Assembly: GCF_900626075.1 (NCBI RefSeq)
Contig: NZ_UYZY01000001.1
Coordinates: 62,001-126,000 of the forward strand
Length of the DNA: 64,000 nt
Source of the DNA: Clostridium transplantifaecale
GTDB taxonomy: Bacteria > Bacillota > Clostridia > Lachnospirales > Lachnospiraceae
Direction of reading: 5' to 3'
This document shows, one piece after another, positions 17,894 through 26,544 of this stretch. The notes below the pieces were generated by a model that saw only the letters and a program-made list of their open reading frames with translations, did not search any database and was not told the DNA's origin. Made by a program: the position numbers and the translations under genes. How positions within the stretch are numbered: the first letter of the stretch is position 1; every line of letters starts with the position of its first letter.

Positions 17894-19321
17894 ATGCAGG
17901 ATTTGAGCAACATTACGACACTGGATCTGGTAATAGTGGCGCTGTATCTTTTGGGGATGCTTGGGATTGGAGTTTATTTTGTCAAGCGGATTCAGAATGC
18001 GGGCGATTACTATGTGGCAGGCCGGAGCCTTGGTCCTTTGGTTCTGGCGGGAACGGTTTGTGCAACAATTATCGGCGGGAGCGCCATGATGGGCAGGGCG
18101 GGACTCGGATACGATTACGGTTCCATCGCTATTGTGACGGCGCTGCCCTACCTGATAGGCATGCTGGTATTTTCAGGAATCAGCGGCAGAATTCAGGAGG
18201 TGGGAGTAAAACATAACATCTCATCCATCCCTGAACTGTTTGAAAAACGGTTCAGCAAAACAGCCAAATGCCTGATTGCGCTTTTAATCGGCTATACGAT
18301 GATGGGGACCGTAGCCTCCCAGATAACCGCGACGGCAGTGATTTTCAGGATGGTAGGAAGAAAAGTGGGAATTACATACGAGGTAGGGGCCTGCCTGGCG
18401 ACCTTTATCTTTATATTCTACACGGCGGCTTCCGGGCTTTTTGGCGTCGTGTATACGGATGTGGTGCAGTTTTTCATGCTGATCATCTTTGTCTATATCC
18501 TGCTCCCGCTCTCGGGAATCCGCTATATCGGGGGATTTGGAACTTTCTGGAGTAATGTTCCGAAGGAGATGCTGATTCCTTCCGTGGACGGCAAGGTAAT
18601 CGGCGATATTGTGACCTATCTTGTCTTTACAATGGCTGGCGCCGAGATGTGGCAGAGAGCGTTTGCAGCCAAGGACAGGAAGACGGCAAAGGCCGGTATG
18701 TTCTGGGGAACCGCAATTTACGGATGTACCATCTTTATTATTCTTTCATTGGGTCTGATGGGAAGACAGATTCTGCCGAATATTAAAGAGATGTACGGAA
18801 CGGCCGAGGCCGTTGTTCCTGCGCTGGTAATCCATATTCTGCCTGCGGGTATTACGGGGCTCTGCCTGGCGGGACTTCTTTCCGTTATGATGAGTTCGGC
18901 CGACAGCTATTTGTTGATTTCCACACAGACATTTGTTCAGGATCTGGGGAAAACTCTGAATCCAAAGATGTCGGATAAAAGGGAAGTCTTTATTTCACGT
19001 ATCTTATCGGCGGTTCTGGCGATAGGGGCGCTGATTATTGCCCTCTATATCAAGAACGCCTACAATGCACTGATGTTTGCATGGACCTTCTATGCGGCAT
19101 CGGTCGGACTTCCGGCCCTGGCCGCCCTCTATTGGAGAAAGGCCACGAATGCCGGAATTATCTCCAGCATTGTGTCCGGTTTTGTGGTAAGTATCGGCTG
19201 GGATTTGATAGGAAAACCGTGGGGACTCGGTTCTGCGGTTCCCGGTTCACTGGTGTGCGGCCTCGTCCTCGTCACGGTGAGCCTGGCCACCTACAAGACG
19301 CAGCCATCGGAAATGATATAA
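17894..19321 (+). CDS. Sodium:solute symporter (SSS family)
   Basis: Na+-coupled uptake of a small organic solute. 475 residues with about 13 helices. Family features: FVKRIQNAGDYYVAGRSLGPLVLAGTV near the N-terminus, ATIIGGSAMMGRAGLGY in TM2, and LAGLLSVMMSSADSYLLISTQTFVQDL, the SSS signature around residue 335. AAGGAGGG lies before the ATG at 17894. Solute not predictable; homologues carry proline, pantothenate, sialic acid or carboxylates. It has its own promoter and a shared bidirectional terminator. Confidence 0.93.
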   Translation: MQDLSNITTLDLVIVALYLLGMLGIGVYFVKRIQNAGDYYVAGRSLGPLVLAGTVCATIIGGSAMMGRAGLGYDYGSIAIVTALPYLIGMLVFSGISGRIQEVGVKHNISSIPELFEKRFSKTAKCLIALLIGYTMMGTVASQITATAVIFRMVGRKVGITYEVGACLATFIFIFYTAASGLFGVVYTDVVQFFMLIIFVYILLPLSGIRYIGGFGTFWSNVPKEMLIPSVDGKVIGDIVTYLVFTMAGAEMWQRAFAAKDRKTAKAGMFWGTAIYGCTIFIILSLGLMGRQILPNIKEMYGTAEAVVPALVIHILPAGITGLCLAGLLSVMMSSADSYLLISTQTFVQDLGKTLNPKMSDKREVFISRILSAVLAIGALIIALYIKNAYNALMFAWTFYAASVGLPALAALYWRKATNAGIISSIVSGFVVSIGWDLIGKPWGLGSAVPGSLVCGLVLVTVSLATYKTQPSEMI

Positions 19322-19328
19322 CATATTA

Positions 19329-19375
19329 ACAACGAAAAGCACGCTTCGCGAACTTTTCATTGCCGCTCAATAAAA
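19329..19375 (-). repeat. Hairpin repeat family 1, copy A
   Basis: Read on the minus strand: TTGAGCGGCAATGAAAAG, then TTCGCGAAGCGTG, then CTTTTCGTTGTTA. GGCAATGAAAAG pairs with CTTTTCGTTGTT over about 12 positions with G-T wobbles. Other copies are at 22628, 38417 and 59180. Confidence 0.8.
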
Positions 19376-19414
19376 CCACATCACGGGCATAAAAGATGCG
19401 GGTGATGTGGTTTT
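19372..19414. terminator. Bidirectional terminator between symporter gene and PK-like gene
   Basis: AAAACCACATCAC (19372-19384) pairs perfectly with GTGATGTGGTTTT (19402-19414); A-run on one side and T-run on the other serve both converging genes. Confidence 0.85.
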
Positions 19415-19429
19415 GTATTTCCGCAGAAA

Positions 19430-19978
19430 TTAAATATTGTACGGCTTGCAGATAATTTCGTTGATTTTAGTTTCGAGAACATTGTTTGCGTGCGCAGGCC
19501 TCATAATCACGGCAGTGTCGGCGCCGCGCGTTGAACCGCCGATGGCAATAATGTCTTCACCGTAAGGAATCAGTCCCGCATCAAGCGCCATGATGGCCGT
19601 CTCCACGCAGACTTTTGTTCCCTGCCCAAACATTCTCAGGGTATCGGCGATGATTTCCACCGGATGGATTCCTCCGTATTTCCTGCTGATGCCCCTCTCG
19701 GCGCCGCTCAGCACATGGGTGGTCGAAAGAACACGGATTCCCGCCGCATTGAGTTCACGGACGGTCTCCTCAGTCATTACATTTTTCCCCGGCTCGCTGA
19801 AACCATAAGCGTATGCGACACAGACTATATTCAAATCTTTTTCGCCTTTCAAAAGTTTGGCAGTGTCGCCGTGGCTGCTTGCCACTACAATATGCCCGAT
19901 ATTTCTGGCTTTGGCTGTTTCAACGGCAGCTTTTACACATGCTCCGGTATTTTCAGTTCCTTTGTTTACAAAATACAT
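19430..19978 (-). CDS. Stand-alone pyruvate-kinase alpha/beta (C-terminal) domain protein
   Basis: 182 residues resembling only the C-terminal domain of pyruvate kinase, without the catalytic barrel. Seen: GTENTGACVKAAVETAKARNI, IVVASSHGDTAKLL and VLSTTHVLSGAERGIS, the last resembling the effector-site loops. Proteins of this form are widespread in archaea and clostridia and their function is unknown; a role as a sensor of phospho-sugars is a guess. I took the second ATG (19978), because the first overlaps the AAAGGAG ribosome site. Confidence 0.85.
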   Translation of the reverse strand: MYFVNKGTENTGACVKAAVETAKARNIGHIVVASSHGDTAKLLKGEKDLNIVCVAYAYGFSEPGKNVMTEETVRELNAAGIRVLSTTHVLSGAERGISRKYGGIHPVEIIADTLRMFGQGTKVCVETAIMALDAGLIPYGEDIIAIGGSTRGADTAVIMRPAHANNVLETKINEIICKPYNI

Positions 19979-20143
19979 AAGCATCTCCTTTCAAATAGCC
20001 GCAGTCCGACGCTGAAGCCAGACTGCTGCATGATATTTTTTTGGCTGAACAGTGAATCTTTCATTATTATAGGTGGTTTTAAACCGTATTGCAAATGTGA
20101 AAAAAAGAATTTATCCCCATCCAGGTGAATTTAAAAATAGTGT

Positions 20144-20172
20144 TTGACAAAAACTGGAAACAGGTATACTAT
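20144..20172 (+). promoter_or_regulatory. Promoter of the acyl-CoA dehydrogenase gene
   Basis: TTGACA (20144-20149) and TACTAT (20167-20172), 17-base spacing. The A/T-rich stretch AATAATGATAATAATTACT just downstream resembles a Fur/PerR-type operator, but not strongly enough to call. Confidence 0.7.
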
Positions 20173-20256
20173 TAGAATATAATAATGATAATAATTACTG
20201 ATATTTATTGCGCGGGCAGATTTTACAATGAGAAGAGATGAAGGAGGAACTGAAAT

Positions 20257-21933
20257 ATGTCATTTAAAACAAGTGAGCAGCACGAAGAATTGAGAATGAG
20301 AGTCAGGGAGTTTGCAGAGACCGAGGTAAAGCCATATACCTTTTTACTGGATCAGAATAATGAATTTCCGGCAGAGGCGATCCGCAAGTTTGGGGAAATG
20401 GGACTGATGGGGATTCCATATCCGAAGGAATACGGAGGGGCCGGCCTGGATGCACTCAGCTATGCTATTGCAGTGGAAGAATTATCCAGAGTGGACGGAG
20501 GAACCGGCGTTATTCTTTCTGCACACGTTTCCCTGGGAAGCTATCCGATCTATGCATACGGCACCGAGGCCCAGAAGCAGAAATATCTTGTTCCCCTGGC
20601 AAAGGGTGAGAAGCTGGGAGCATTCGGACTGACGGAACCGAATGCGGGAAGCGATGCAGGCGGAACCGAGACAACGGCGGTTCTGGAAGGTGAATTTTAT
20701 ATTTTAAACGGAGGCAAAATCTTTATTACAAATGCGGACAAAGCCGACACTTATGTTGTTTTTGCCGTTACCACACCGGGCATCGGCACAAAGGGAATCA
20801 GCGCTTTTATTGTAGAGAAGGGATGGGAAGGTTTTTCATTCGGAACCCACTATGACAAGATGGGAATCCGTTCATCCGCTACGGCAGAGCTGGTTTTCAA
20901 AAATGTGAAGGTGCCAAGGGAAAATCTTCTCGGTAAAGAGGGAGAGGGCTTTAAGATTGCTATGGGCACATTGGACGGGGGACGTATCGGAATCGCCGCC
21001 CAGGCGCTTGGAATTGCCCAAGGCGCTTATGAAAATGCTCTTGAATATGCAAAAGAGAGAATCCAGTTTGGCGAGCCGATTGGCAAACAACAGGGAGTGT
21101 CCTTTAAAATTGCCGATATGGCTACAAAGCTGCGAGCTTCCCGTCTCTTGGTTTACAGTGCGGCGGAGCTGAAAGAAAAGCATGAGCCGTTTGGTATGGA
21201 AGCGGCTATGGCAAAGCAGTACGCATCCGACTCCTGTGTGGAGATAGTGAACGAGGCGCTTCAGGTATTTGGCGGAAGCGGCTACATGAAAGGCATGGCA
21301 GTGGAGCGCGCCTACCGCGATGCGAAAATCTGCACCATTTATGAGGGAACAAACGAGATTCAGAGAGTTGTAATCGCCGCTTCTATCCTCGGAAGGATGA
21401 AGAAAAAAGAGGCAGCGCCGGGAAAGAATGAGGGGGCAAAAACGGCATCCAGAAAAGGAATGGTGCTGCGGTTCGGTTCCATGAAGGACAGAGTGGAATC
21501 CCTGGTTTCCGATTTGAAGAAGGAAGGCATCGACTTTTCACTCCGCGTGGATCCCACGACTCCGATTGCCTCTGCAGAGCGCGTTGTAAGCGCAGGACAG
21601 GGGATTGGTTCAATTGAAAACATGGAGTTAATAAAAGCCCTGGCCGAGAAAACCGGCGCCGCAATCGGCTCCTCAAGGCCTGTGGCAGAGATGCACAAAT
21701 TTGTCGGCATGGACCGTTTCGTCGGAATGTCCGGACAGAAGTTTAAAGGCAAACTCTACATCGCCTGCGGTATATCCGGAGCGGAACAGCATCTGAAGGG
21801 AATTGCGGATGCCGGAATCATCGTGGCAATCAACAACGACCCGGATGCGCCGATTTTCCAGAGCGCCGATTACGGTATTGTGGGGAATCTGGAGGAAGTG
21901 ATTCCAATGCTCCTGGATGAGTTGGGAAAATAA
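20257..21933 (+). CDS. Acyl-CoA dehydrogenase fused to an ETF-alpha FAD-binding domain
   Basis: FAD enzyme oxidising or reducing acyl-CoA thioesters. 558 residues versus ~380 for a plain ACAD. Residues 1-380 form the ACAD: FGLTEPNAGSDAGG, GGKIFITNADKADTYVVFA, and the C-terminal VFGGSGYMKGMAVERAYRDAKICTIYEGTNEIQR, which carries the catalytic Glu region. After a Lys-rich linker (~385-405), residues ~405-558 match the C-terminal FAD domain of ETF alpha: SAGQGIGS, AIGSSRPVAEMHKFV, KLYIACGISGAEQH and VAINNDPDAPIFQSADYGIVG. No ETF-beta gene is adjacent. AAGGAGGAACTGAAAT lies before the ATG. Confidence 0.93.
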   Translation: MSFKTSEQHEELRMRVREFAETEVKPYTFLLDQNNEFPAEAIRKFGEMGLMGIPYPKEYGGAGLDALSYAIAVEELSRVDGGTGVILSAHVSLGSYPIYAYGTEAQKQKYLVPLAKGEKLGAFGLTEPNAGSDAGGTETTAVLEGEFYILNGGKIFITNADKADTYVVFAVTTPGIGTKGISAFIVEKGWEGFSFGTHYDKMGIRSSATAELVFKNVKVPRENLLGKEGEGFKIAMGTLDGGRIGIAAQALGIAQGAYENALEYAKERIQFGEPIGKQQGVSFKIADMATKLRASRLLVYSAAELKEKHEPFGMEAAMAKQYASDSCVEIVNEALQVFGGSGYMKGMAVERAYRDAKICTIYEGTNEIQRVVIAASILGRMKKKEAAPGKNEGAKTASRKGMVLRFGSMKDRVESLVSDLKKEGIDFSLRVDPTTPIASAERVVSAGQGIGSIENMELIKALAEKTGAAIGSSRPVAEMHKFVGMDRFVGMSGQKFKGKLYIACGISGAEQHLKGIADAGIIVAINNDPDAPIFQSADYGIVGNLEEVIPMLLDELGK

Positions 21934-21935
21934 TC

Positions 21936-21970
21936 GAGATGTAAGGACGCCTCTGAAACATGGCGGACGG
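21936..21970 (+). repeat. Dispersed 35-base repeat, family 3, copy 2
   Basis: GAGATGTAAGGACGCCTCTG to ATGGCGGACGG, 31/35 identical with 13122-13156. It fills most of the gap between the acyl-CoA dehydrogenase stop and the next start. Confidence 0.75.
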
Positions 21971-21982
21971 CAGGTGTTGGCT

Positions 21983-22540
21983 ATGAAAAAGAAAAGTTGG
22001 CTGATTATGGCGGCAGTAGCGGCAGTAACCGTTCTTTTGTGCCTGAATACATTTCATTCCCCCTCAGTCACCGGAATTGTTTCTAAGGGAGTGAAGTTTC
22101 TGCTTGCATTTAAGGCCATGGAAGCGAACGATCCGTACAGTGCAGTGTATACACTGCGTTCAGGTATCACAGGCAGCACATTTACTGTTAATGCAGATAA
22201 TTATGAAACTGGTTCCGGTTCATTTGACCGGCTTCACCTGTCGGATGATTATGGAGATATACTAGGCAGCCGCCTTAGGGCGGGAGAGGAGATAGCCCTG
22301 CCTTTTGAGGAAGGATTCAGTGTGAAATTCAGCGACTCTGGCTATATCTGGTTTTATGTCTGGCGCTCGGAAGGCGGATTTGAGCTGAAATTCGGTTCCG
22401 AGTATGCAGAATGCGGAGAAAGCGCAGAGGGAAAAAAATATCATATTAAACTGGAAAATGATGAAATGATTTTCGAGATTCCGGTGAAAGGGGACCGTTA
22501 TTCGTCATATCGATTCGGTATAAATCAGAAATCCGACTAA
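21983..22540 (+). CDS. Signal-anchored hypothetical protein
   Basis: 185 residues. MKKKSW then a hydrophobic stretch LIMAAVAAVTVLLCLNTF mark an N-terminal anchor or signal peptide; the rest looks like a beta-rich extracytoplasmic domain (alternating Tyr/Phe/Gly, for example SGYIWFYVWRSEGGFELKFGS). No family recognised. The ATG at 21983 is the first with a possible ribosome site (GGCAGG). It lies right after repeat family 3, and before hairpin repeat copy B. Confidence 0.7.
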   Translation: MKKKSWLIMAAVAAVTVLLCLNTFHSPSVTGIVSKGVKFLLAFKAMEANDPYSAVYTLRSGITGSTFTVNADNYETGSGSFDRLHLSDDYGDILGSRLRAGEEIALPFEEGFSVKFSDSGYIWFYVWRSEGGFELKFGSEYAECGESAEGKKYHIKLENDEMIFEIPVKGDRYSSYRFGINQKSD

Positions 22541-22627
22541 AGGCAGAGGAACAATAACGGCATAAACAGGCAGACAGAAATCTACTTCCGATTATATTAC
22601 TTCAGAAGGGGATTTCTGTCTGTTATA

Positions 22628-22676
22628 TTGAGTGGCAATGAAAAGTTCGCCAAGCGTGCTTTTCGCTGCTGTGAAA
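22628..22676 (+). repeat. Hairpin repeat family 1, copy B
   Basis: TTGAGTGGCAATGAAAAG, loop TTCGCCAAGCGTG, then CTTTTCGCTGCTGTG. It pairs over about 14 positions with one mismatch, and ends next to the stop of pncB. Confidence 0.8.
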
Positions 22677-22680
22677 TATT

Positions 22681-24141
22681 CTAATTGTTGTAGTGATAAC
22701 TGTCCAGGAGCTGATTCTTCATATGCCACAGTTCGTTGGATAAATCCACATGAATTTCATGTGGGTTTACAAGACGCCGGGACTCATCCCAGAGCGTTTC
22801 CTGCTCCTGTTTGCAGTAAGTGCGGATATCCATAACCTTCGGAGACTGGTAAATGCACTCGCCGTTCTTAAATACAGGGACAAGCAGTTCACGAAGCGTA
22901 TAGGAACCGGGGGCCAGATGGGTCTTTTTCCAGGTTTCCACCGGATCGAAGAGCAGCAGCGAATTATTCTCGTCGTAGGCCTCATCTACAAGACAGATCA
23001 GGTCGGCAATGATTTTTCCGCTTTCCTTATCATAAACTCTGCGGATCGTCTTATTCCCGGGGTTTGTAACCTTCTCCGTATTTTCAGAAAGTTTGATCTT
23101 CGGGATGAATTTTCCGGTTCTCTTATCCTTGATGGCGGCCAGCTTATATACTCCGCCGAAAGAAGGACAGTCCTTGGAGGTGATCAGATTGGTTCCGACA
23201 CCCCAGGAATTGATGGTTGCTCCCTGAATCTTTAAGCTGTCGATCAGATATTCATCCAGATCATTTGAGGCGGAGATGGTGGCATCCGGGAAACCGGCCT
23301 CGTCCAGCATTTTTTTCGCCTTTTTCGACAGGTAGGCAAGATCGCCGCTGTCTAAACGGATTCCGTAGAAGGTCAGCGGAATTCCTGCCTCCTGCATTTC
23401 CTTAAACACCTTTATGGCGTTGGGAACACCGGAGTTTAATGTATCATAAGTATCAACAAGGAGAATACATGCGGACGGATAAAGCTTCGCATAGGTGCGG
23501 AATGCGGTCAGTTCATCCGGGAAGCTCATAATCCAGCTATGTGCATGAGTGCCTTTGATCGGAACGTCAAAAAGCTGTCCGGCCAGTACGTTGGAAGTAC
23601 CGATGCATCCTGCAATCATCGCTGCCCTGGCTCCGTATGTTCCGGCATCCGGTCCCTGGGCGCGGCGAAGGCCGAACTCCATGATTCCATCCCCGCGGGC
23701 GGCGTAGACGATACGCGATGTCTTGGTGGCAATAAGGCTCTGATGATTGATAATATTTAAAATCGCAGTCTCCACCAGCTGGGCCTCCATGATGGGGGCG
23801 ATAACTTTTACGATGGGTTCACGCGGAAATATGACCGTACCTTCCGGGATTGCGTAGATATCACCGGAGAATTTGAAGTGGAGCAGGTAATCAAGGAAAT
23901 CTTCGTCAAAAAGTCCCACGCTCCTCAAATAGTCCACATCTTCAGGCTCAAAATGAAGATTTTTTACGTATTCAATTACCTGTTCCAGTCCGGCGCAGAT
24001 GGAAAACGCGTTGCCGTCCGGATTGCTTCTGTAAAAAGCGTCAAAGATGACGGTTTCATTGGCATCCTTTTCCTTGAAATATCCCTGCATCATCGTTAAC
24101 TCGTACAGGTCTGTCAGTAATGTCAGGTTCCTTTGGTACAT
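22681..24141 (-). CDS. pncB: Nicotinate phosphoribosyltransferase
   Basis: Converts nicotinate, PRPP and ATP to nicotinate mononucleotide in NAD salvage. 486 residues. Family features are the start NLTLLTDLYELTMMQGYF, EFGLRRAQGPDAG, VLAGQLFDVPIKGTHAHSWIM (active-site His region) and FYGIRLDSGDLAYLSKKAK. AAGGAGAAGACT lies before the ATG. Upstream on the minus strand is an extended -10 (TGGTATACT) and, between it and the start, a 7-base-arm palindrome at 24173-24192 that could be an operator or 5'-UTR hairpin. Confidence 0.95.
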   Translation of the reverse strand: MYQRNLTLLTDLYELTMMQGYFKEKDANETVIFDAFYRSNPDGNAFSICAGLEQVIEYVKNLHFEPEDVDYLRSVGLFDEDFLDYLLHFKFSGDIYAIPEGTVIFPREPIVKVIAPIMEAQLVETAILNIINHQSLIATKTSRIVYAARGDGIMEFGLRRAQGPDAGTYGARAAMIAGCIGTSNVLAGQLFDVPIKGTHAHSWIMSFPDELTAFRTYAKLYPSACILLVDTYDTLNSGVPNAIKVFKEMQEAGIPLTFYGIRLDSGDLAYLSKKAKKMLDEAGFPDATISASNDLDEYLIDSLKIQGATINSWGVGTNLITSKDCPSFGGVYKLAAIKDKRTGKFIPKIKLSENTEKVTNPGNKTIRRVYDKESGKIIADLICLVDEAYDENNSLLLFDPVETWKKTHLAPGSYTLRELLVPVFKNGECIYQSPKVMDIRTYCKQEQETLWDESRRLVNPHEIHVDLSNELWHMKNQLLDSYHYNN

Positions 24142-24172
24142 AGTCTTCTCCTTAGTTTATCTTGTTTGATAA

Positions 24173-24192
24173 TAGTGAGAAAAACCTCACTA
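24173..24192. promoter_or_regulatory. Palindrome in the pncB leader
   Basis: TAGTGAG-AAAAAC-CTCACTA: two perfect 7-base arms. It lies about 10 bases downstream of the pncB -10 box, the place for a repressor operator. The NiaR or NrtR regulators are the usual controllers of NAD salvage, but I cannot match this site to either consensus. Confidence 0.5.
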
Positions 24193-24201
24193 AGTGCTCA
24201 T

Positions 24202-24210
24202 AGTATACCA
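24202..24210 (-). promoter_or_regulatory. Extended -10 of pncB
   Basis: On the minus strand TGGTATACT, an extended -10 (TGnTATACT). The matching -35 is weak (TTTGTT). Confidence 0.6.
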
Positions 24211-24268
24211 CAAATTTGGGAAAAAACAAAAGAATGACAAAAAAATGTCAAATCAATTCAATTTGGGG

Positions 24269-26389
24269 TTACTGTCCAAACGGGCGGCATTCTCCTTCTG
24301 ATGAACAGAAAGTCTCTATGAATTCAGAAAGCGCCAGAGGCCGGCTGTAGTAATATCCCTGGAAGATGGTGCAGCCCAGCTTCAGCAGCACATCCCGGTG
24401 TTCTTTAGTCTCCACATATTCTGCAACGACACGGCAATTCAGTTTTTTGGACATCTGGATCAGACCGGATATAATTTCCTGGGAGCGTTCATTGGACAGA
24501 AGCTGAGATACAAGCTGACCATCCAGCTTGACCTCGTTGAAGATATCCGATTGAAGCTGAAGAATGGAGTTGTGCCCCATTCCGAAGTCATCCAGGCTGA
24601 AGCCGATTCCATTGTTCTGAAGAGGTTCTATCTGTTTTCTGAGATAGTCCGATATTTCTAATGCCGCGCGTTCGGTGATCTCTAATACAAGATGGACGTT
24701 CGTCAGGTTATAACTCTGTATCGTGAGAAGCACATCATTAAAAAAGCGGTCGCCCTGGATCTGTTTTGGTGAGATATTGAAGGAAAGAAAGATATCATCT
24801 TTTATCTTCTCTTCCAGGAGGCCGGCGTCCTGACATGCCCTGTTCAGGAGATACCAGGTCAATTCATCCAGGGAGCCGCTCTCATATGCCAGACTGATAA
24901 TAAGCGGAGGAGAGATGTATCCCGCCACAGGGTGGTTCCAGCGGAGAAGAGCCTCCAGGCCGTGGAGCTTTTCCCGGTCTGAAACCTGGGCCTGGTAAAA
25001 CAGCTGTATCTGTCCGCGTTTGATTGCATTCTGCAGATCCATGGACAGGGTTTTTGCATAATGGTAACAGGTGTAGCTGTGATGGAGGTAGCGGGGGATT
25101 ATGCCCGTTTTCTCACCTACGGCCATATCCTGTTCCATTCGGTGTATGGCTTGTTTGAATTTTTCTGTTTCATTTTGTTCACTCCGCTTGATGAACGGGA
25201 TGTAAATCAGGGTACCAATCATAATGTTTACAAGCTGTAACAGGCTGCCGGCCACGGAACCGGTGGCCTTATAGCCGCTAAAAAAAATCGGGACGGTCCA
25301 TTCCACGGAATGGGTCACAATGGGTACCAGTCCGATGCCGGTGGCCAGGGCGCTTAAAAGCGTCAGGACAACCGGAGTGAGGACGAAGGGAATGAGCATT
25401 GTAAAGTTAAATATAATCGGAAAGCCGAATACGGCAATTTCACTGATGTTAAATAACGCGGAAGGAAAGGCCACGAGAGACATCTTCCGGTTATGGCTTT
25501 TCTTAGAGGCAACGCACAGAGCCAGTACAAAACTCAGGGCAGTTCCGCATCCGCCCAAAAAGACAAAAGTATCTAAAAATGTCTTGGAATAAATTTCAGT
25601 GGGGATTTTTCCTGCCAAAAGCAGGGCGCTGTTAATTTCAACATTCTGTTCAAACAGCCTTTTTGACACGGCATCGAGCGTGTTTGTACCGTGAATTCCC
25701 ATGAACCAGAGCAGGTGCGTGATTACAACATAAAGCAGGATACCGAATATATTACCGCTGAGGCCTCCGAACATTTTGAGGAACAGAAAGGAACCAAAAT
25801 TGGTGATATTGTTTCCGCCCCAGGCTATACGCAGAAGATATCCCGTTACAGCAAAGACAGAGATAATGACGGATACGGGAAACAGGCTCTGGATAGAGAG
25901 ATTAAACAGATATTCCGCTCCAATGGTATGGAGCTTTTCAAAACGGCTGCAGAATATGAAAATACGCCGAAAGAGGGAGCACGAGAGCAGAGTGATGCTC
26001 ATAGCTGTGAAGACCCATTCGGCATTGAAGATGTATTCGTTCTGGCTGTCGATTCCTCCGCAAAAGGCAAGAAAAGAGCAGACGGAAACAAGGGGATAGA
26101 TTAGAAAACGTTCGGGCTCAGCCAGCATTCCGTAAGAAAGGCTGATCGTGATGGAGAGAACCAGGGCAAGAGAATCCAGGCTGATATTATATATGGTATC
26201 CAGAAGCGTGGAGAGCATGCCGTCCTTCCAGGAAACAAGGAAATTCTGATAGCTTTCATTAGGGAAGTTCCTGAACAGCAGGGCAAAAGAACCCAAAATG
26301 AGTACGGGTATCGCGATAGTAAGACCCTGCCTCACAGCCTGGGCCCAAATTGAGTTTTGAAATTTTGCGATAGATTCACGGCGATTCAT
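24269..26389 (-). CDS. PTS EIIC membrane domain fused to an EAL (cyclic-di-GMP phosphodiesterase) domain
   Basis: 706 residues. Residues ~1-400 resemble a PTS EIIC sugar permease of the cellobiose/lactose class: about ten helices, with the motif LLWFMGIHGTNTLDAV and FNISEIAVFGFPIIFN near the sugar site. A linker (~400-445) leads to an EAL domain (~445-695) with the key residues kept: LEALLRW, FNISPKQ, LEITERA, SLDDFGMGHNS, EVKLDGQLV and QGYYYSRPL. So the EAL part is likely an active phosphodiesterase. No EIIA or EIIB partner is near. The combination suggests that sugar occupancy or transport tunes c-di-GMP. The ATG follows a run of GGAATCC only; no strong ribosome site. Confidence 0.92.
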   Translation of the reverse strand: MNRRESIAKFQNSIWAQAVRQGLTIAIPVLILGSFALLFRNFPNESYQNFLVSWKDGMLSTLLDTIYNISLDSLALVLSITISLSYGMLAEPERFLIYPLVSVCSFLAFCGGIDSQNEYIFNAEWVFTAMSITLLSCSLFRRIFIFCSRFEKLHTIGAEYLFNLSIQSLFPVSVIISVFAVTGYLLRIAWGGNNITNFGSFLFLKMFGGLSGNIFGILLYVVITHLLWFMGIHGTNTLDAVSKRLFEQNVEINSALLLAGKIPTEIYSKTFLDTFVFLGGCGTALSFVLALCVASKKSHNRKMSLVAFPSALFNISEIAVFGFPIIFNFTMLIPFVLTPVVLTLLSALATGIGLVPIVTHSVEWTVPIFFSGYKATGSVAGSLLQLVNIMIGTLIYIPFIKRSEQNETEKFKQAIHRMEQDMAVGEKTGIIPRYLHHSYTCYHYAKTLSMDLQNAIKRGQIQLFYQAQVSDREKLHGLEALLRWNHPVAGYISPPLIISLAYESGSLDELTWYLLNRACQDAGLLEEKIKDDIFLSFNISPKQIQGDRFFNDVLLTIQSYNLTNVHLVLEITERAALEISDYLRKQIEPLQNNGIGFSLDDFGMGHNSILQLQSDIFNEVKLDGQLVSQLLSNERSQEIISGLIQMSKKLNCRVVAEYVETKEHRDVLLKLGCTIFQGYYYSRPLALSEFIETFCSSEGECRPFGQ

Positions 26390-26509
26390 AAGGATTCCCT
26401 TTCAGTGGTGGCGTTTCTCGTAAAAGTATACCACATTGCGATGGAAAAAACAAACAATACGGCCCGGCATTTCAACGGAATTTGATGTCATGAAATCCGG
26501 ACGCCGGTC

Positions 26510-26538
26510 TTGACAAGTGGATGGAAAGTGTTTACAAT
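26510..26538 (+). promoter_or_regulatory. Promoter of ileS
   Basis: TTGACA (26510-26515) and TACAAT (26533-26538), 17-base spacing, feeding a ~350-base T-box leader. Confidence 0.85.
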
Positions 26539-26544
26539 TAAACG

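Noticed and set aside
20172..20195. Fur/PerR box before the acyl-CoA dehydrogenase gene
   Set aside because: A/T-rich similarity only; no 19-base dyad that I can match.
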